From the NCBI GenBank assembly GCA_029204225.1, contig CM055095.1:15592049-15656048 (forward strand): 64,000 nucleotides of DNA, written 5' to 3'. The notes beneath the pieces are model-generated. The model was not told where the DNA came from. It made no database searches and was given only the letters and a program-made list of their open reading frames with translations. This DNA is from Diphasiastrum complanatum. Its lineage: Eukaryota; Streptophyta; Lycopodiopsida; Lycopodiales; Lycopodiaceae. Positions within the stretch are counted from its first letter, which is position 1, and the number at the start of each line of letters is the position of its first letter. The position numbers were made by a program, and so were the translations under genes. Positions 45,189-57,880 of this stretch are shown here, piece by piece.

Positions 45189-46653
45189 TGTTGTAAAGCT
45201 GACTCAGGTGCACCCTGTGTGCCCTGTAAGACTCTAAGGGGTGACGCTCCCTAAGGTCCCAGAGCAAGTTAGAACGTCAAGGACTGAGCCTCCGACCTGT
45301 GGTGAGCCAGTCAAGTAGTCACACGTCATGAGCTAGCTCTGGAGCTCGAGTCATGGCCTAGTCAGGAAGCAAGTTGATTCTGCCGTCGGGACTGCTCCCA
45401 GGACCCATGTCCGAGAGCCAGACTGATTTTGCTAGGCTTAATCAGCAAAATAAAAACTAAGTCCTAAAAAAGCGTGCTTTACCAGAAAGCACTATGTTTC
45501 AGAATAGAGGGGGTGCGCCGAATCACAACAGAACTATAGGGGGAGTCCGGTAGACAGAAACTTGGACAGCTCAACCAGCACCAGGAATCCAGTCGCCAGG
45601 TCTTAGTTCCCTCTACCAGCACGAGCCAGGCACAATGCCCAGCATGTGTTGGTGGCCCCGAGACTGGTCAGTCTATGTATGAATGTAACCTCTTCCAAAT
45701 CTAATAAAGTTGATCCTTGGGGATGATTACCATTTCGGTTTTGCCTCCGAGACTGGTCCAAGTGGAAGGACCCTTACTACAACCTTTTTGCGTCGCCGGC
45801 GCCTAAGGGTCCTCGTCATCGACGTGTGGCTTGCCACTATGCCAATTGGTCAGTTTGGCAACTACTATGCCTCGGGTTTCATGTGTGGCTTGTCTTTGCC
45901 TTTGGTTACCTTTTGGGGACGGATTCTGAGTTGGCTTTCGAGTTGGTTGGGATTCCAGTTTTCTTAAGTCTGAATGGTTAAGCTTTACGTTTCTGAGTTG
46001 GGTTTTACGTAAGTGCATGATGGATGAATGTTAGACTTAAGCGCGTGTTGTGGAAACCGCTCAAGTCCCAGCACCCCTTTGAGGCACCGACGCAACATGT
46101 GGTATCAGAGCCGACTAGCCAGTCAGCTACGCAAGTCTCACAGGGAGGACCACTTTTTTTGGGATTTGTCAAGACAGTCATTGTGCAAGGTGCTGCCCAC
46201 AGTGTAAGCACGGGTGCGTCCACGGTCGGGGTGGTCGGCAGAACGGGGGACTTGATGAGTCAATGTGCTGCCCTTGAGGTGTAAGCACGGTCAGTTCTCA
46301 CGGTTCGAGCCTGGCGCCATCTTCACGTAGGACAGATGAGGCAAAGTGCTGCCTAGGTAGGTGAAAACACGGTCTGTGCCTTGTGGGGTGCGAGGTGAAA
46401 TATTCGAACTGTACGGGTTAACCATTGATACAGAGATGCTGCTCGAATTCGGGTGTAAAGCACGGGTGGTTAGCTGCCGGTGCGGGATAGCTACCGATCG
46501 TTTAGCTATAAGGGCTATCGACCAAAAAGTGGTGGGGCGTGACTGAGGCAATGTGCTGCTTAATGGTGAAAGCACGGATGGTTGGATGGATATTCCCCGT
46601 GGGTTACTTCTGTGATAGATTTGTGTGGGCGCGGCTAGGCAAAGGTCCTACAT
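45189..46653 (+). mobile_element. X-related element with a different LTR, truncated
   Basis: The LTR is 45189-46097 (909 bases, TGTTGTAAAGCTGACTCAGG...CGCAACA) and shares only its first bases with the X LTR. The primer site at 46100-46115 (TGGTATCAGAGCCGAC) and the following internal 500 bases match X1 39834-40375 closely, including the five hairpin motifs. The element is cut at about 46653, where the next repeat begins. No coding content was found. Confidence 0.8.
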
Positions 46654-46659
46654 TTCCCC

Positions 46660-47527
46660 TGTTGTACACCCTAGAAGCCCAAAATGTCAATGGCTAGTGG
46701 GTGTACCTCCCAATTTTTATAGCCTCCAAGGTGTTTTGGCATTTATTATCCAAATTTTGGGTGAGGCCCTTTTTCAACCCCTATTTTTAGTAGGCGGCCT
46801 TCATTTTTCTTTGGGTACCTATGTTTTCGGCCTTTCTTCGATTTTTCAAAGGCCATGCGCCTATTGCTCATTTGTCTGAATTTTTGGTCTGTTGGGTAAC
46901 TACTTGGCCCGCATATTTCGTTAATTGCCCTTGAATTTCCCAACCTTTGTCGTTAGGGTTTCTGTGACTCCTTGGCACTGAATTCATATTTTCTGGTCCC
47001 GTTTTTACCCGAAACTTTTTTTTCTTGGTTTTTTCTTTTGTGGTTGACTTTTTTGCAATTCATGACCGGGGCTCCCACAACAACACGGTTTCTCTGAAAA
47101 ATACAGTGAGTGATTATATATTAGTAAAAATGGACTCAGTACATGGTGAGATTTTAGCTCGGTCATACCGACTATTTTTTTACAACTGGCCATTTTTTTG
47201 AAAAGCCATAAAATATTTACCGGCCATTTCTAAGGCCGCAAAATATGCTCTAGACTCATTTAGGACGGGCTGGGACCCAATTCTAGGTGGACCGACACTT
47301 TTGGCTCGTTCTTTACAAAAATTGACCACAAAATATTTTTGACGATTTTTTTCGAAAGTCAATTTCTTACTTTTAAACTGTGTCTAGCCATTTTAGGGAC
47401 GAGTTGGGACCCAATTCAAAGGCAAATTTGTGTCGATTTTTCTCTAATAACATGCCGATTTTTTCAATTATTGCAAACTTAAACTTCAATATTAGTCCGA
47501 TTTTTCGTGCGAAAATATCGACTAACA
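46660..47527. repeat. LTR-like direct repeat, left copy
   Basis: 868 bases starting TGTTGTACACCCTAGAAGCC and ending CGACTAACA; the partner is 52051-52930 in the same direction. The ends are TG...CA. The bases after it, TTGGCAACTACCACTGGG, resemble the primer site of a group of plant gypsy elements, which would make this a plus-strand 5' LTR. Both copies are preceded by TTTCCCC. Confidence 0.7.
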
Positions 47528-48799
47528 TTGGCAACTACCACTGGGTAGTATGGTCCATACGGCGGACCCAGAGTCTCTGGTTTCGCAAACCAGCTCCTGG
47601 TGGTGGATCAAGTTTAGTGGGCTCAGCACCCTTGCTAGGTGATGCTAACCACAGTGAGTTGGTAGGATGTCTTCAACAGCTTTCTACCTAAAGGCCATCG
47701 ATTCAGCCCTTAGAATCCATCTGCAACCGGATTGGATTTAACCACAACAACTTTGAACAATTAGGTGTCTTCATACCTGCAAAAACCCACCTATGACCTA
47801 CATGGCAAATGCTCCAAATTGTATCAGATGTAAGGCAATGCCCACTTTAGGACCCATGCATGGAGGGATATGCAAATGCAAATATGGATGCAAGTCAACA
47901 GTATTGTATCTAACACTGTGTTATTGATGTGTGTGTGAATGCATACGCAATGAGGCTTTGATGCCCCAACTCTGAAACCGGTCCAGACTGGTGATCACCA
48001 ACTTTTTTTTTTTTTAGACATTCAACTTATACTCTCTAAGAACTGATTCGATGGGGAATAACCATTTCTCCTCTCTGTATTAACTCTTCTTTCAAACCCC
48101 ATATTCTGACAGTAGTCCATATAGGACAACTTACTGTCCTAAGATCCAATACACCAAACAATAGAAAGCACTGGTTTTCCGCTAGTCTATGGAATCGATT
48201 AGGAAAATTGTCCTCACCTCTTATGGATGTGCGAGGCATCACTCGTCCTCACAAATTGGTTCGAGATCTGATAGATACAATTGACGTCTTTTTCTTTTTT
48301 CTTTTTTTTTCTTTTACTTCTCCCTCAGTCTTTCTTTCTCTCTTTTTTTCTGTTTTAGTAGGGACCTTATGAAAGATGGTTTTCGGTCAGTGGATATGGA
48401 GAAGGAATCTTCTTAGTTGTCTGATATCAGTAGGTGGTACTGATTCAAATGTAGACATTCATTGCAGATCATCCCTCCCATCTGATCTGACTTTATGTAC
48501 AAAGCATCAGCAATTGTCTCAAGTGGTTCACTACTCAAAGAAGTAGTGATGTTTCAAGCTTGTTATCTCACTGCATGTAACCATCATGTGGAGACTCGTT
48601 ATTTTTTCTTCTTATTAGTCACGTCCTGAAATTCTCCAACTGTCCAGTCAATCATTGTTGTCACCTTATCACATCTATTCAACATCCACCTTGTTGTCTG
48701 GGTATTCATCTTCTATGGTAGGTCTATCATGACGTATGGAATAGGAGGCTAAACTATTCAAATCTCTCAACTAATATGGGTGATTTTGGTGTATGTTTG
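47528..48799. other. Internal region of the 46.7-52.9 kb repeat pair, no gene seen
   Basis: No coding domain was recognised. There is a run of 14 T near 48004-48017 and a C/T-rich stretch at 48287-48355. Confidence 0.4.
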
Positions 48800-50515
48800 A
48801 ATTTCATGGTAGAAATGGAAGATCTGCGCCTACCACATCGAATATCCTTCCCATATCATAGGGTTTATCCATGGTTGGAGGTATAATATTTCTTATTTCC
48901 TCCCTAATTTCTAGTTCAGGCCCCTTGTTCTCGATATCTTCTTCAGAGACATAGCTTGGCATGCCTCCTTCCCAATGGGATATATTCATCAATACCTCTT
49001 GGGTTTCTTGGATACAGTTTTGGTACCCATCCTTGTTAGTATGCATCAATATTCTCTTGTTCGCCACATTTCTTATGATCTTCGAATAGCTTTTGTATAT
49101 CATATGACTCCTCCTGATTAATGTCATCAGAGATAGGTGGTTTAATAACTTCACTTTCCAAAATTGCTAGAGTTGGATCTATGGTTCTGGATCTAGGGGG
49201 TGGTACTAGTGGGTTAGCACATATTGGCTCCTCTACATTGCTATCGTCGTCCTCATCAAGAGGTACAACTTGATCTACCTAATTGCTAAATATCGTTGGT
49301 AATGCCTCCTCAGACTTAGTGGCCTTCCCAAGACTCACCTGCCAATTACACCCTTCCAGCCACTCTTTCCTAGGTGGGTCTGTCCGTAACTCGCTCCGGG
49401 TTGCTGTCAGCATGCTTGCCCTAGTCCCCTCAGGGATGAGTGTTCCTACTGGGTGTGTCAGGGGATTGTTGTCGTTGGTCTCAACTCGTCTATCCTGAGA
49501 GGTATTCTCATGATATCTAGACCACAGGTCTATATTCTTACTAGTTTGGGCTTCCTGATTGGCTAGCCCATAACGGTGTAAATTTGACCCACTCCCCTGT
49601 GTCCCTCCATAATCCTCCACAAAGTTAGGTAATAACTCAACGCTACTTGGCACTCTCTCTTCCTCAGCACATTCTACTTTGGAAAACTTTGAGGGTCCAG
49701 TCCTCTCATAGGTGTCATGTGGCAGTCCTGTATGATATAATTCTCTCATTCTTGGCAACTCGTGCCCTAGTGTCTGTCGACTACTATCTAGCATCGGATT
49801 TCTCATGGCTATATCACCTCTTCCAATGATGAGACTCTAGATTGGCGTACCACTAGCTGGATATTACTCGACAGTCCTCTCAAAGAGCTATCGTTCCATT
49901 GTAAAACTTAGGTCCAGCTAGTGCACTAATCCTTCGAATCATCTAGTATACTGATGCACAGTTTCCATAGATGTTTGTTGTATGGTAGCTAGGGCAAATA
50001 TCAGACTATCTAGATTATAAGTGCCTCTGAATTCTCTAAAGAATTCCTGATAGTACTCCTCAAGTGTGTTGATAGAAGCTCTAGGTAGAGTATGGCACCA
50101 TCTCCTAGCTGTTCCAACCAAAGTAGTGGTGAACAACATCATCTGATGTGCAGGACTCACCCTATTCATGAGCTTTAATGTTTCAAAATTCTCGACATGC
50201 TTATGGGCATCTTCGTCCTCATTCCCATGAAATTGTGGTAGGAGACCTACTATTTCAGGTATCCCCCCAGTGTCATTTGGGACAACTATTGGCTCAGTCA
50301 CCCTCCTTACTCTCGAAGTGATAGGTGTAGGGTAGGTGCTGGCACAGTCGGGTGAGTTGTGGGCAGATCATCATTCTCATCTAAAATTTCTTCCACAACA
50401 ATCTGCTTGTCATGGTTGGTCTCGATCGAATTTAAGTTCAATTCGATCTTACTCTCTGCCATTGACTCAAATCTTGGGTCCTCCCAACCCATTTTTTGTA
50501 CTCGTGATAGTGCCA
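48800..50515 (-). pseudogene. Ty3/gypsy-type Gag, no pol
   Basis: The minus-strand reading begins near 50470 (MAESKIELNLNSIETNHDKQ). Its core at 50301-49939 is a clear retrotransposon gag domain: LLPQFHGNEDEDAHKHVENF, SPAHQMMLFTTTLVGTARRW, INTLEEYYQEFFREFRGTYN and QQTSMETVHQYTR. Downstream frames at 49806-49279 and 49154-48804 continue as low-complexity, charged protein (TFSN-type end, then EESYDIQKLFEDH in a third frame) with stops between. No zinc knuckle, protease or RT follows. The element therefore carried at most a gag, or lost pol. Its direction is opposite to that suggested by the primer-site-like sequence at 47528. Confidence 0.75.
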
Positions 50516-50539
50516 AATGTTTCAGTATTGATATCAAAA

Positions 50540-52050
50540 CTAATTATTCGGTTAAGGGAATGTGAATGTACGATTCAATCACCCTAGGAACGATGGACTC
50601 AAACATAATACACCCAACAATGATGGTTTTATCGTTTTAAGAAAGTACGATCAATTCTTAAAACTCAAAATCAATGAAAATATTCAGAAACCCTTCTTCA
50701 AACCAAAACTGTTTATGAGTACATACCACACTCTATTCCAACTAAAAGAAGACAGCGTACGGAAAAATGGCATCATGAAGATAAACTGATTGTGAAAAGT
50801 GTGAGTCTTACCTCAATGTGCCATTAGGTAGCCGTTGTGTGGAAACTCTAGTCATGAACCTTGTAGCAAAAATCAGAGCCAGGCATGTTGAAGCAGTTTT
50901 CTCCACTTTATCCATGTCCGATCGAATTGGTGTAAAATGAGAAAATGAATAAAATCAAAGTTTCTAGAATATGAACGGTGCGATTGAAATGTTAACGGCT
51001 CAGTTAAGAGAAAACTGAATCTAAAGTCTGTAAAAAAAAAAAAAAAACAGGCCAGAAAGATACAATGGCTAAAAAAATCAGCAACCCATCACTCACACCA
51101 AGCTCTAAAGCAATCCATCCCACTCATTCAAGATATAAGCCTACTAGTATGACAATGGACTACAACCAACCAACCAACCCTCACCATGAAATCACTCTCA
51201 CCCATCAATCCTCTCAACAAAAGCAAGTAAACATCTTCTCCAAGTAATTTGAAGCACTCAACTATGAACTCACACTAGTAATGAGGTCCAAGCAATCAAC
51301 ACAAACAACCACAATCTCTCAACTCCTTAATATGAGCAAGCAAGCATAGTAAGTGACATCACTCCCAAACCACAAGACAACTACAACTCTCAACTCTCAA
51401 ACATACCCAGTTCTAAAATACTCACTCACAAAAGTACTAACTCTTCACATCATCTCATTATTAACCAACTATCATTGAGCGATTTCAAGCAACTCACAAT
51501 CCTTATAACCACCCCACCAACATTGAACTCACCTCAAGCAATCAATCAAGCCAAAGTTTAGAATACACCTCACTATGGAGTTAACAATACACAAGCAACA
51601 AACAGGCATGAGGGCACAAAACAACCATTAACCTCCCACAAACCACTAACCCACATTGCAAGTGACTAACATTGAGCAACTAACATTCACAACAATTAGC
51701 CACAAAATGGAATTAATTTCATAGCACACTCAAACAAGCAAGCAACTTCCAAAAGTGGCAACTCCTAAAAATACTAACACACAAAAGTACTAACATACAA
51801 AAGTACTAACACTTGAAATACAAGGAGTTGGCTCCTTCTTATAGGAAAATCCAATGCATCCCCTTCACAATGCCATCTTGCCATTCTTCATGCCCTTCAA
51901 GCCCTCTTTGCCATTTGTCCCCAACCCATTTGATAGTAAATCTAGTGGCCTCCATAAGAGAGTGGGGGAGTGGTGCATTCAAGGCTCTCTTCCAAAACTA
52001 GCCAAGATGCCATTTTTGTCAAAGGCTACGGAGACCATTCAAGTTTCCCC
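50540..52050. other. AC-rich, non-coding internal region
   Basis: Long stretches of A/C-rich sequence with recurring CTCACA, CAACA and AAAGTACTAACA phrases. No frame resembles a protein. If the gag to its left belongs to the same element, this would be its leader. Confidence 0.4.
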
Positions 52051-52930
52051 TGTTGTACAACCTAGAAGCCCAAAATGTCAATGGCTAGTGGGTGTACCTC
52101 CCAATTTTTATAGCCTCCAAGATTCTTTGGCATTTATTATCCAAATTTTGGATGAGGCCCTTTTTCAACCCCTATTTTTAGTAGGCGGCCTTCATTTTTC
52201 TTTGGGTACCTGTGTTTTCGGCCTTTCTTTGATTTTTCAAGGGCGATGCGCCTATTGCTCATTTGTCTGAATTTTTGGTCTGTTGGGTAACTACTTGGCC
52301 CACATATTTCGTTACTTGCCCTCGAATTTCCCAGACTTTGCCGTTAGGGTTTCTGTGACTCCTTGGCACTGAATTCATATTTTCTGGTCCCGTTTTTACC
52401 CGAAATTTTTTTTTCTTGGTTTTTTCTTTTGTGGTTGACTTTTTTTGGCATTCATGACTGGGGCTCCCACCACAACACGGTTTCCCTGAAAAATACACTG
52501 AGTGATCATATATTAGTAAAAATGGACTCAGTACATGGTGAGATTTTAGTCTGGTCATACCGGCTATTTTTTTTACAACTGTCCATTTTTTTGAAAAGTT
52601 GTAAACTATCTACCGTCCATTTCTAAGGCCGCAAAATTTGCTCTAGCCTCATTTAGGATGGGTTGGAACCCAATTCTAGGTGGACCGACACTTTTGGCTC
52701 AGTATTTACAAGAATTGACCACAAAATATTTTTGATGATTTTTTTCGAAAGTCAGTTTCTTACTTTTAAACTGTGTCTAGCCACTTCAGAGGCGGGTTGA
52801 GACCCAATTCAAAGGCAACTTTGTGCCGATCTTTTTCTAATAACCGGGTTTTACATGCCGATTTTTTTAATTATTGTGAACTTAAACTTCAATATTAGTC
52901 CGATTTTTCGTGCGAAAATATTAGCTAACA
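52051..52930. repeat. LTR-like direct repeat, right copy
   Basis: 880 bases matching 46660-47527, with scattered substitutions and a 12-base insertion near 52845. It ends GCTAACA, and copia sequence follows directly. The outer flanks of the pair (left TCCCC, right ACTTA) do not form a target duplication. Confidence 0.7.
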
Positions 52931-54670
52931 ACTTATTATGAGTTACCAACGATAGAAGTAAAGCAAACAGATGTTAAACAAGAATTACCAGATTCAGAGG
53001 GAGTTAAAGATCGAGTACCTGAAAGACTCGAATCACCTATTCAAATTCAAACAGACTAGGTCAAACTCGCAAATGCAGAATTGAATTCAAAATCTATACA
53101 AACTGTGAGAAGATCTGATAGACAAAGAAAACCACCAGTAAGGTTTGGTCAGGATGTTTCAACAAATACAGCCATCGAATTTTGTGGCTTCACAGACGAA
53201 CCTCAAACATTCGAAGAAGCTATTGATGGACCAAATAAAGAGCATTGGATTCAAGCAATGGAGGAAAAAATGTCATCCATGTATAAGAACAGTGTATGGA
53301 CACTTGCACCTATACCTGGTGGAAGAAAACCAGTTAAATGCAAGTGGATCTACAAGATCAAAACAGGTCCTGATGGAGATAACATCAGATACAAAGCAAG
53401 GTTGGTTGCGAAAGGCTTTTCACAGAAATATGGGATCAACTACATTGATACTTTCTCACCAGTAGTCAAACACACATCAATTTGCTTGTTATTCGCTTAT
53501 GCAATGGCTCATGATCTCAAAATCCATATTGTGGATGAGAAAACTGGATGTGAAGAAGATTTCTTCATGGATCAAGCACTTGGTTTTATAAGCCAAGAAT
53601 ATCCAAAATTCGGATGTCACATGAATAAAAGCATTTATGGTCTGAAACAAACAGCCAGACAATGGTATAGAAAAAAGGACGAAGCACTACATTCTTTAGG
53701 CTTCCAACCTTTATTCGCTGAGTTGAATGTCTATATCAAACATGTCAAAGATGAAATTATTATTCTAGTTGTTTATGTTGATGACACTCTTATCTTCTCA
53801 AGAAAAGATATATTGATTTCAGATGTCAAAAGAGACATTTTTGGAATATTTGAGATCACTGACCTAGGAGAAGCAAAAATCTATCTAGGCTTGCAGATCG
53901 AAAGAGACTTTGAAGGTGGCAAGTTGTATCTTCACCAACAAAAGTACACTCGGAGAATCATTGAAGACTTCAACATGCTCGAATGCAAAGGTGTGCATAC
54001 TCCCATGATACCTGGAATGATACTGAGCAAAGCAGATTGTCTGCAGACTCTCGAAGAAGAGAAACGAATGGCCAATACACCTTATCAAAGGCTGATTGGA
54101 TCATTGTTGTATCTTGCAGAAAACACCAGAACTGATATAGCATTTGCAGTATACAAGTTGAGCCAATTTAATCAGAACCCAGGATCATTGCATTGGAAGT
54201 CAGCAAAAAGAGTAGTACAATATCTCCAAGAAACGAAAGACTATGGACTGTGTTATTCGAAGGAAGCTAGATTTTGGATCAAATCTTACAGTGACGCAAG
54301 CTAGGCATCCATGAAGGATGATAGCAAAAGTATTTCAAGAGGTTGTACTCTTGCATCTGGCGTAGCCATACTTTGGATAAGCAAGAAGCAAACATCAGTA
54401 GCTCAATCTTCCTGTGAGGCTGAATATGTAGCAGCAGCTAAGATGGCAAACATACTGATATGGATCAAACAAGTGTTGGAAGGATTTGACAAAACTAAAT
54501 CTGAACCTTATGTCTTACTAATGGATAACACTTCAGCAATCTATCTTACAAAAGATCATGTGTTTCATTCGAAAACAGAGCATATAGCTATCAAGTATCA
54601 TGTTATTTGGGACTTAGTCAAAAAGAAGATACTGAAGACAGTCTTCATACCTACAGAGGAAATGGCAGCT
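52931..54670 (+). pseudogene. Ty1/copia RT and RNase H, one stop codon
   Basis: From about 53081 the frame runs 407 codons: QAMEEKMSSMYKNSVWTLAP, KPVKCKWIYKIKTGPDGDN, ARLVAKGFSQKYGINYIDTF, NKSIYGLKQTARQWYRK and the catalytic VVYVDDTLIFSR, then ITDLGEAKIYLGLQIERDF. The segment DEKTGCEEDFFM is shortened compared with the usual KTAFLNG loop, which may impair the enzyme. A TAG at 54302-54304 replaces the Trp of SDASWAS; the same frame continues through AQSSCEAEYVAAAKMAN and FHSKTEHIAIKYHV to IPTEEM. The 5' half of the element and its LTRs are absent, and the right end passes into gene B copy 2. Confidence 0.9.
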
Positions 54671-54719
54671 GCTACATCGCATCCAAGGAGAGAAAGAAGA
54701 GAGCCAATTAGCTTCCAAA

Positions 54720-55477
54720 GAATTTGGATATGTAAAATGAGATGATCTGGACATGGAATTCATTGGTCCATATTCTAAAATTTTAAGTGCAATAGTTTTC
54801 TTTACAAATATTTTATGCACCTTATTAAAATTATGTCCTCCAAAAAAATGAGACAATGCCTTGATTGCCATAATCATTGTCTCACCATGTTGATGAAACT
54901 TTGAATGGACAACACTTATCTCATTATTCTTGAAGAACTTCAGATAATGCCTCAATGCATGATCTCTTGAAAATTCTCCGGCAGAAGATCTCTGCCCTCC
55001 TCGACGAATTGCAAAATCATCAAGGAAAATTGTTTCTTGAAATGAAAAAATCCAAAGTAAGCTCCAGTATATAATCTGACATAATGAATCTTCTAGTACA
55101 TAATAAGATACAAAACTTATGCATTCGGCTCTGTCTTCCTTGATTATTGTCTCTCCATCAATATTATGTCCACCTTTCGATGTCAATATAGTTGGTGAAT
55201 AGACAGTTGGTTTTGGAAAACCAAGCTGATTTTGAATTTTGAGAAACTCCTCTTCAGATTACAGATCATCTTCTTTACTGCGCATTTCCTTCACAACCAT
55301 TTTCAAGCAATCTTTCCCTGAATAAAACTCATCATTATTTACATCGTTAACACCAAGGAGAAGATCATCAACATCAAAATCAATTATATCTAAAAATTCA
55401 TCAAGCTCTTTGCTCAAAATGCAAAGAGTCTCAACTTCAATGAAATAAAAAAGATTTGATATATCTGATATTGTCAA
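54720..55477 (-). pseudogene. Gene B, copy 2, partial
   Basis: The minus-strand reading from 55477 has FIEVETLCILSKELDEFLDI and DFDVDDLL, parallel to the FSDIVDYSYDDL block of copy 1. It continues after an in-frame stop into GGHNIDGETIIKEDRAE, and after a probable intron (acceptor TTTCAAG near 55035) into HALRHYLKFFKNNEISVVHS, ETMIMAIKALSHFFGGHNFN and KIFVKKTIALKILEYGP. These correspond one to one with exon 3 of copy 1 at 3533-3919. The N-terminal exon is missing, and the C-terminus runs into copia sequence near 54720. Protein similarity with low DNA similarity shows an old, widespread family. Function is not known. Confidence 0.55.
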
Positions 55478-56799
55478 AAAGAGTTATTATCTATATTATA
55501 AGTGTTGAAAAGAGGGACGAATTGAAAGATAAGTCGAAAAGAAATGAACACGAAAAGAAGCGAACTCGAATGGAAAATGTTCGTGCTCAGTGGAATAAGC
55601 TATCTCCCTCTTTCCTCAAGCATGACTACACCTATCAGTTTCGAACAGAACACTAGTGATAGAAATTACGTTCGATTTGATTATGTAGCCAAACATTAAG
55701 CATCAGAACATCAGACAAATAATTTGTCGTGAACAGCTAGACAAATTATTAGTCGCAATTTGTTAGAAACTTTCTACTCTCTCATCCCCTCATTTTCTGA
55801 TTATTATCCATCTTGATTGACTGTTTACATGCCATTTTTGGTGATTTCGGAAGTTACACTAAGTTGGGGTGACGAAAAACGTCCTCTCCCTCAAGTTTTG
55901 CGAACACGAAAGTCAAAGAAAACGAAGACGAACAGTTCGCGAACATGAAAGTCAAAGAAGACGAAGACGAACGGTTTGCGAACACGAAAGATTCACGAAC
56001 GAGAATCTTTTGCAGTCCAATACGAGAGAAGGCAAATGACTAAAATGAAACCTTCTCCTGCCCTCCATGCTCCAAAGAGTACCAGCCAGATCATGCAAGT
56101 AACCAGAAGTACAGATATTTGATCTGATGATATGACGTCAGCAGATACATTTTAGGTCGTGGCTAATCTGTCACTCTTGCAATTCCTTGATTAGTTGTAG
56201 ATGCTTAATCACTCTAATCTTAGATTTACATAGAGCGACCATACTTACTGGATGATACTTGACATATAGATAAAACAGTATACACATACTGTGTAACATA
56301 GTAGTCTGATGCTAGTAAGCAATCAAGACGAAATACAGACAACAAGTCCACCTGCTTGCGAGACGAGCTCTATGATCAGAATCCATAGAGATCCAATTGT
56401 CCACTAGTAAAGTGAGACGATTACTCATGAGAGAACCGTGTTTCTCTCACGCCAACGCACTGCATGGATTTGCATGTAGTGCTTGAAGAAAATAGAGGAA
56501 GATCAAAATAGATAATCTCTCTTGTTGTGTCTGATCTTGAATGCAAATGCTTCTGCTGTTAATCGTGTGTCTGAGTTTTCTTGTTCATTTTAATTCCGCA
56601 CCTTGGTTGAAACTATATTGAATGTTGCATCAATTTTATAAACGTAGATCAGCAGTGCCTAACTACATTCTGGAGGATTGTAGGAGTGATTCAGCTGACA
56701 GTGTCCAGCGATCGCATCTAAACTCCATCTGAGTCGCAAGAGGATCGTGGTTTCTTCACGAATGTGAAATCCAAATCGCAATTCATGAACCTCATCAAG
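55478..56799. other. Region without a recognisable gene; short tandem repeat
   Basis: At 55903-56005 a unit of about 40 bases (GCGAACACGAAAGTCAAAGA...GACGAACGG) is repeated nearly three times. The rest has no recognised domain. The part from about 56150 to 56799 looks LTR-like in composition but lacks a primer site or matching partner. Confidence 0.4.
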
Positions 56800-57880
56800 G
56801 TCTTGTACAGACCATTGCATACATGAGAGATCCAAATATCGATCGATAAGGATACTCTCTCATCTGCTCCTCTTCCTGCTTGGTCTAGGGACATTGGTCC
56901 TTTGACAAACGCAGGCCTGTATCCATCGTGAGTGATCTAACTTACAGTTCATTAGATTGTATCTATCAAGAATATTGTGAAGATACCTTTGTTGAGTGAT
57001 ATAGATCAGTCGTCTCGCTTTGTCTTTGTGGATCTGAATGTCCAAACAAAAGTCCAGATCAGTCATGTTGAACTCAGAAAATAACATTTGTTTAGAATCC
57101 TTGACTAAATTGGTATTGTTGCTGAAAAGCAACGTATCATCCACGTATAAGGTGATGATAATGAAGGATTGTTGTACCGACTTGGAATAGACGTTGCAAT
57201 CAACAGTGCTTGATTGAAAACCTTGTCCGATGAGGATTGTGTTGATCCTCTAGAACCAAGCTCTAGCAGACTGTTTCAAGCCGTGAAGTGCCTTATGGAG
57301 TTTACAGACATGATTCTTCATACCTTTCAAAACATAGCCTTCGGGCTGGATCATGTAGATGTCTTCTTGTATAACTCCATTCAGAGAAGCTGTTTGCACA
57401 TCAAGTTGATGCACTTCAAGGTCGGCAGCTGCAGCATATAATAGGAGGGCTCGGATCGATGAATGTTTGACTATTGGACTGGAAGTATCATTGTAGTCAA
57501 CGTTGGGGATCTGAGTGAATCCTCGTGCTACCAGTATTTCCTTCCTTCGATCAATCATTCCATTGGAACTATACTTAATCTTAAAGATCCACTTGCAATC
57601 AATGATATTGCATCCAGTAGGAGCTTCGACTAATAACCACGTCTAGTTCTTAATCAGAGAGGAATACTCTCTATCCATAGCTGAGTGCCTCTTTGACTGT
57701 TGTCGGTTCCTATATCAAGAGACATGTAGACTCAGGAGTATACCTTGTGGGCTGTGTGTGTACTCGGCTTGATCTTCTGGGAGGAATCAACTGATGAACC
57801 ACTCTTGGGACTTGTTGCTGGGTAGCAGCAACATCTTCATCTGATTCGCTGTCAAATACTAGGTCGACAATGGACACGCC
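56800..57880 (-). pseudogene. Ty1/copia RT fragment interrupted by gypsy insertion
   Basis: In minus-strand order: the linker VQPRRSSR-like stretch (57880-57720, HQLIPPRRSSRVHTQPTRYT); RT from about 57620 (GCNIIDCKWIFKIKYSSNG, ARGFTQIPNVDYNDTSSPI, LDVQTASLNGVIQEDIYM, LHKALHGLKQSARAWF); the catalytic LYVDDTLLFSNN at about 57140; then MTDLDFCLDIQI and, in another frame, FGSLMYAMVCTRP at 56800. Stops and frame changes break it. At its 5' side the reading is cut at 57881 by the LTR of the gypsy element, which inserted between the integrase and RT coding regions. The left end is truncated. Confidence 0.88.

Noticed and set aside
45710-45967. Apparent 85-residue plus-strand protein
   Set aside because: It lies within the LTR at 45189-46097, has no domain, and is not conserved beyond LTR similarity.
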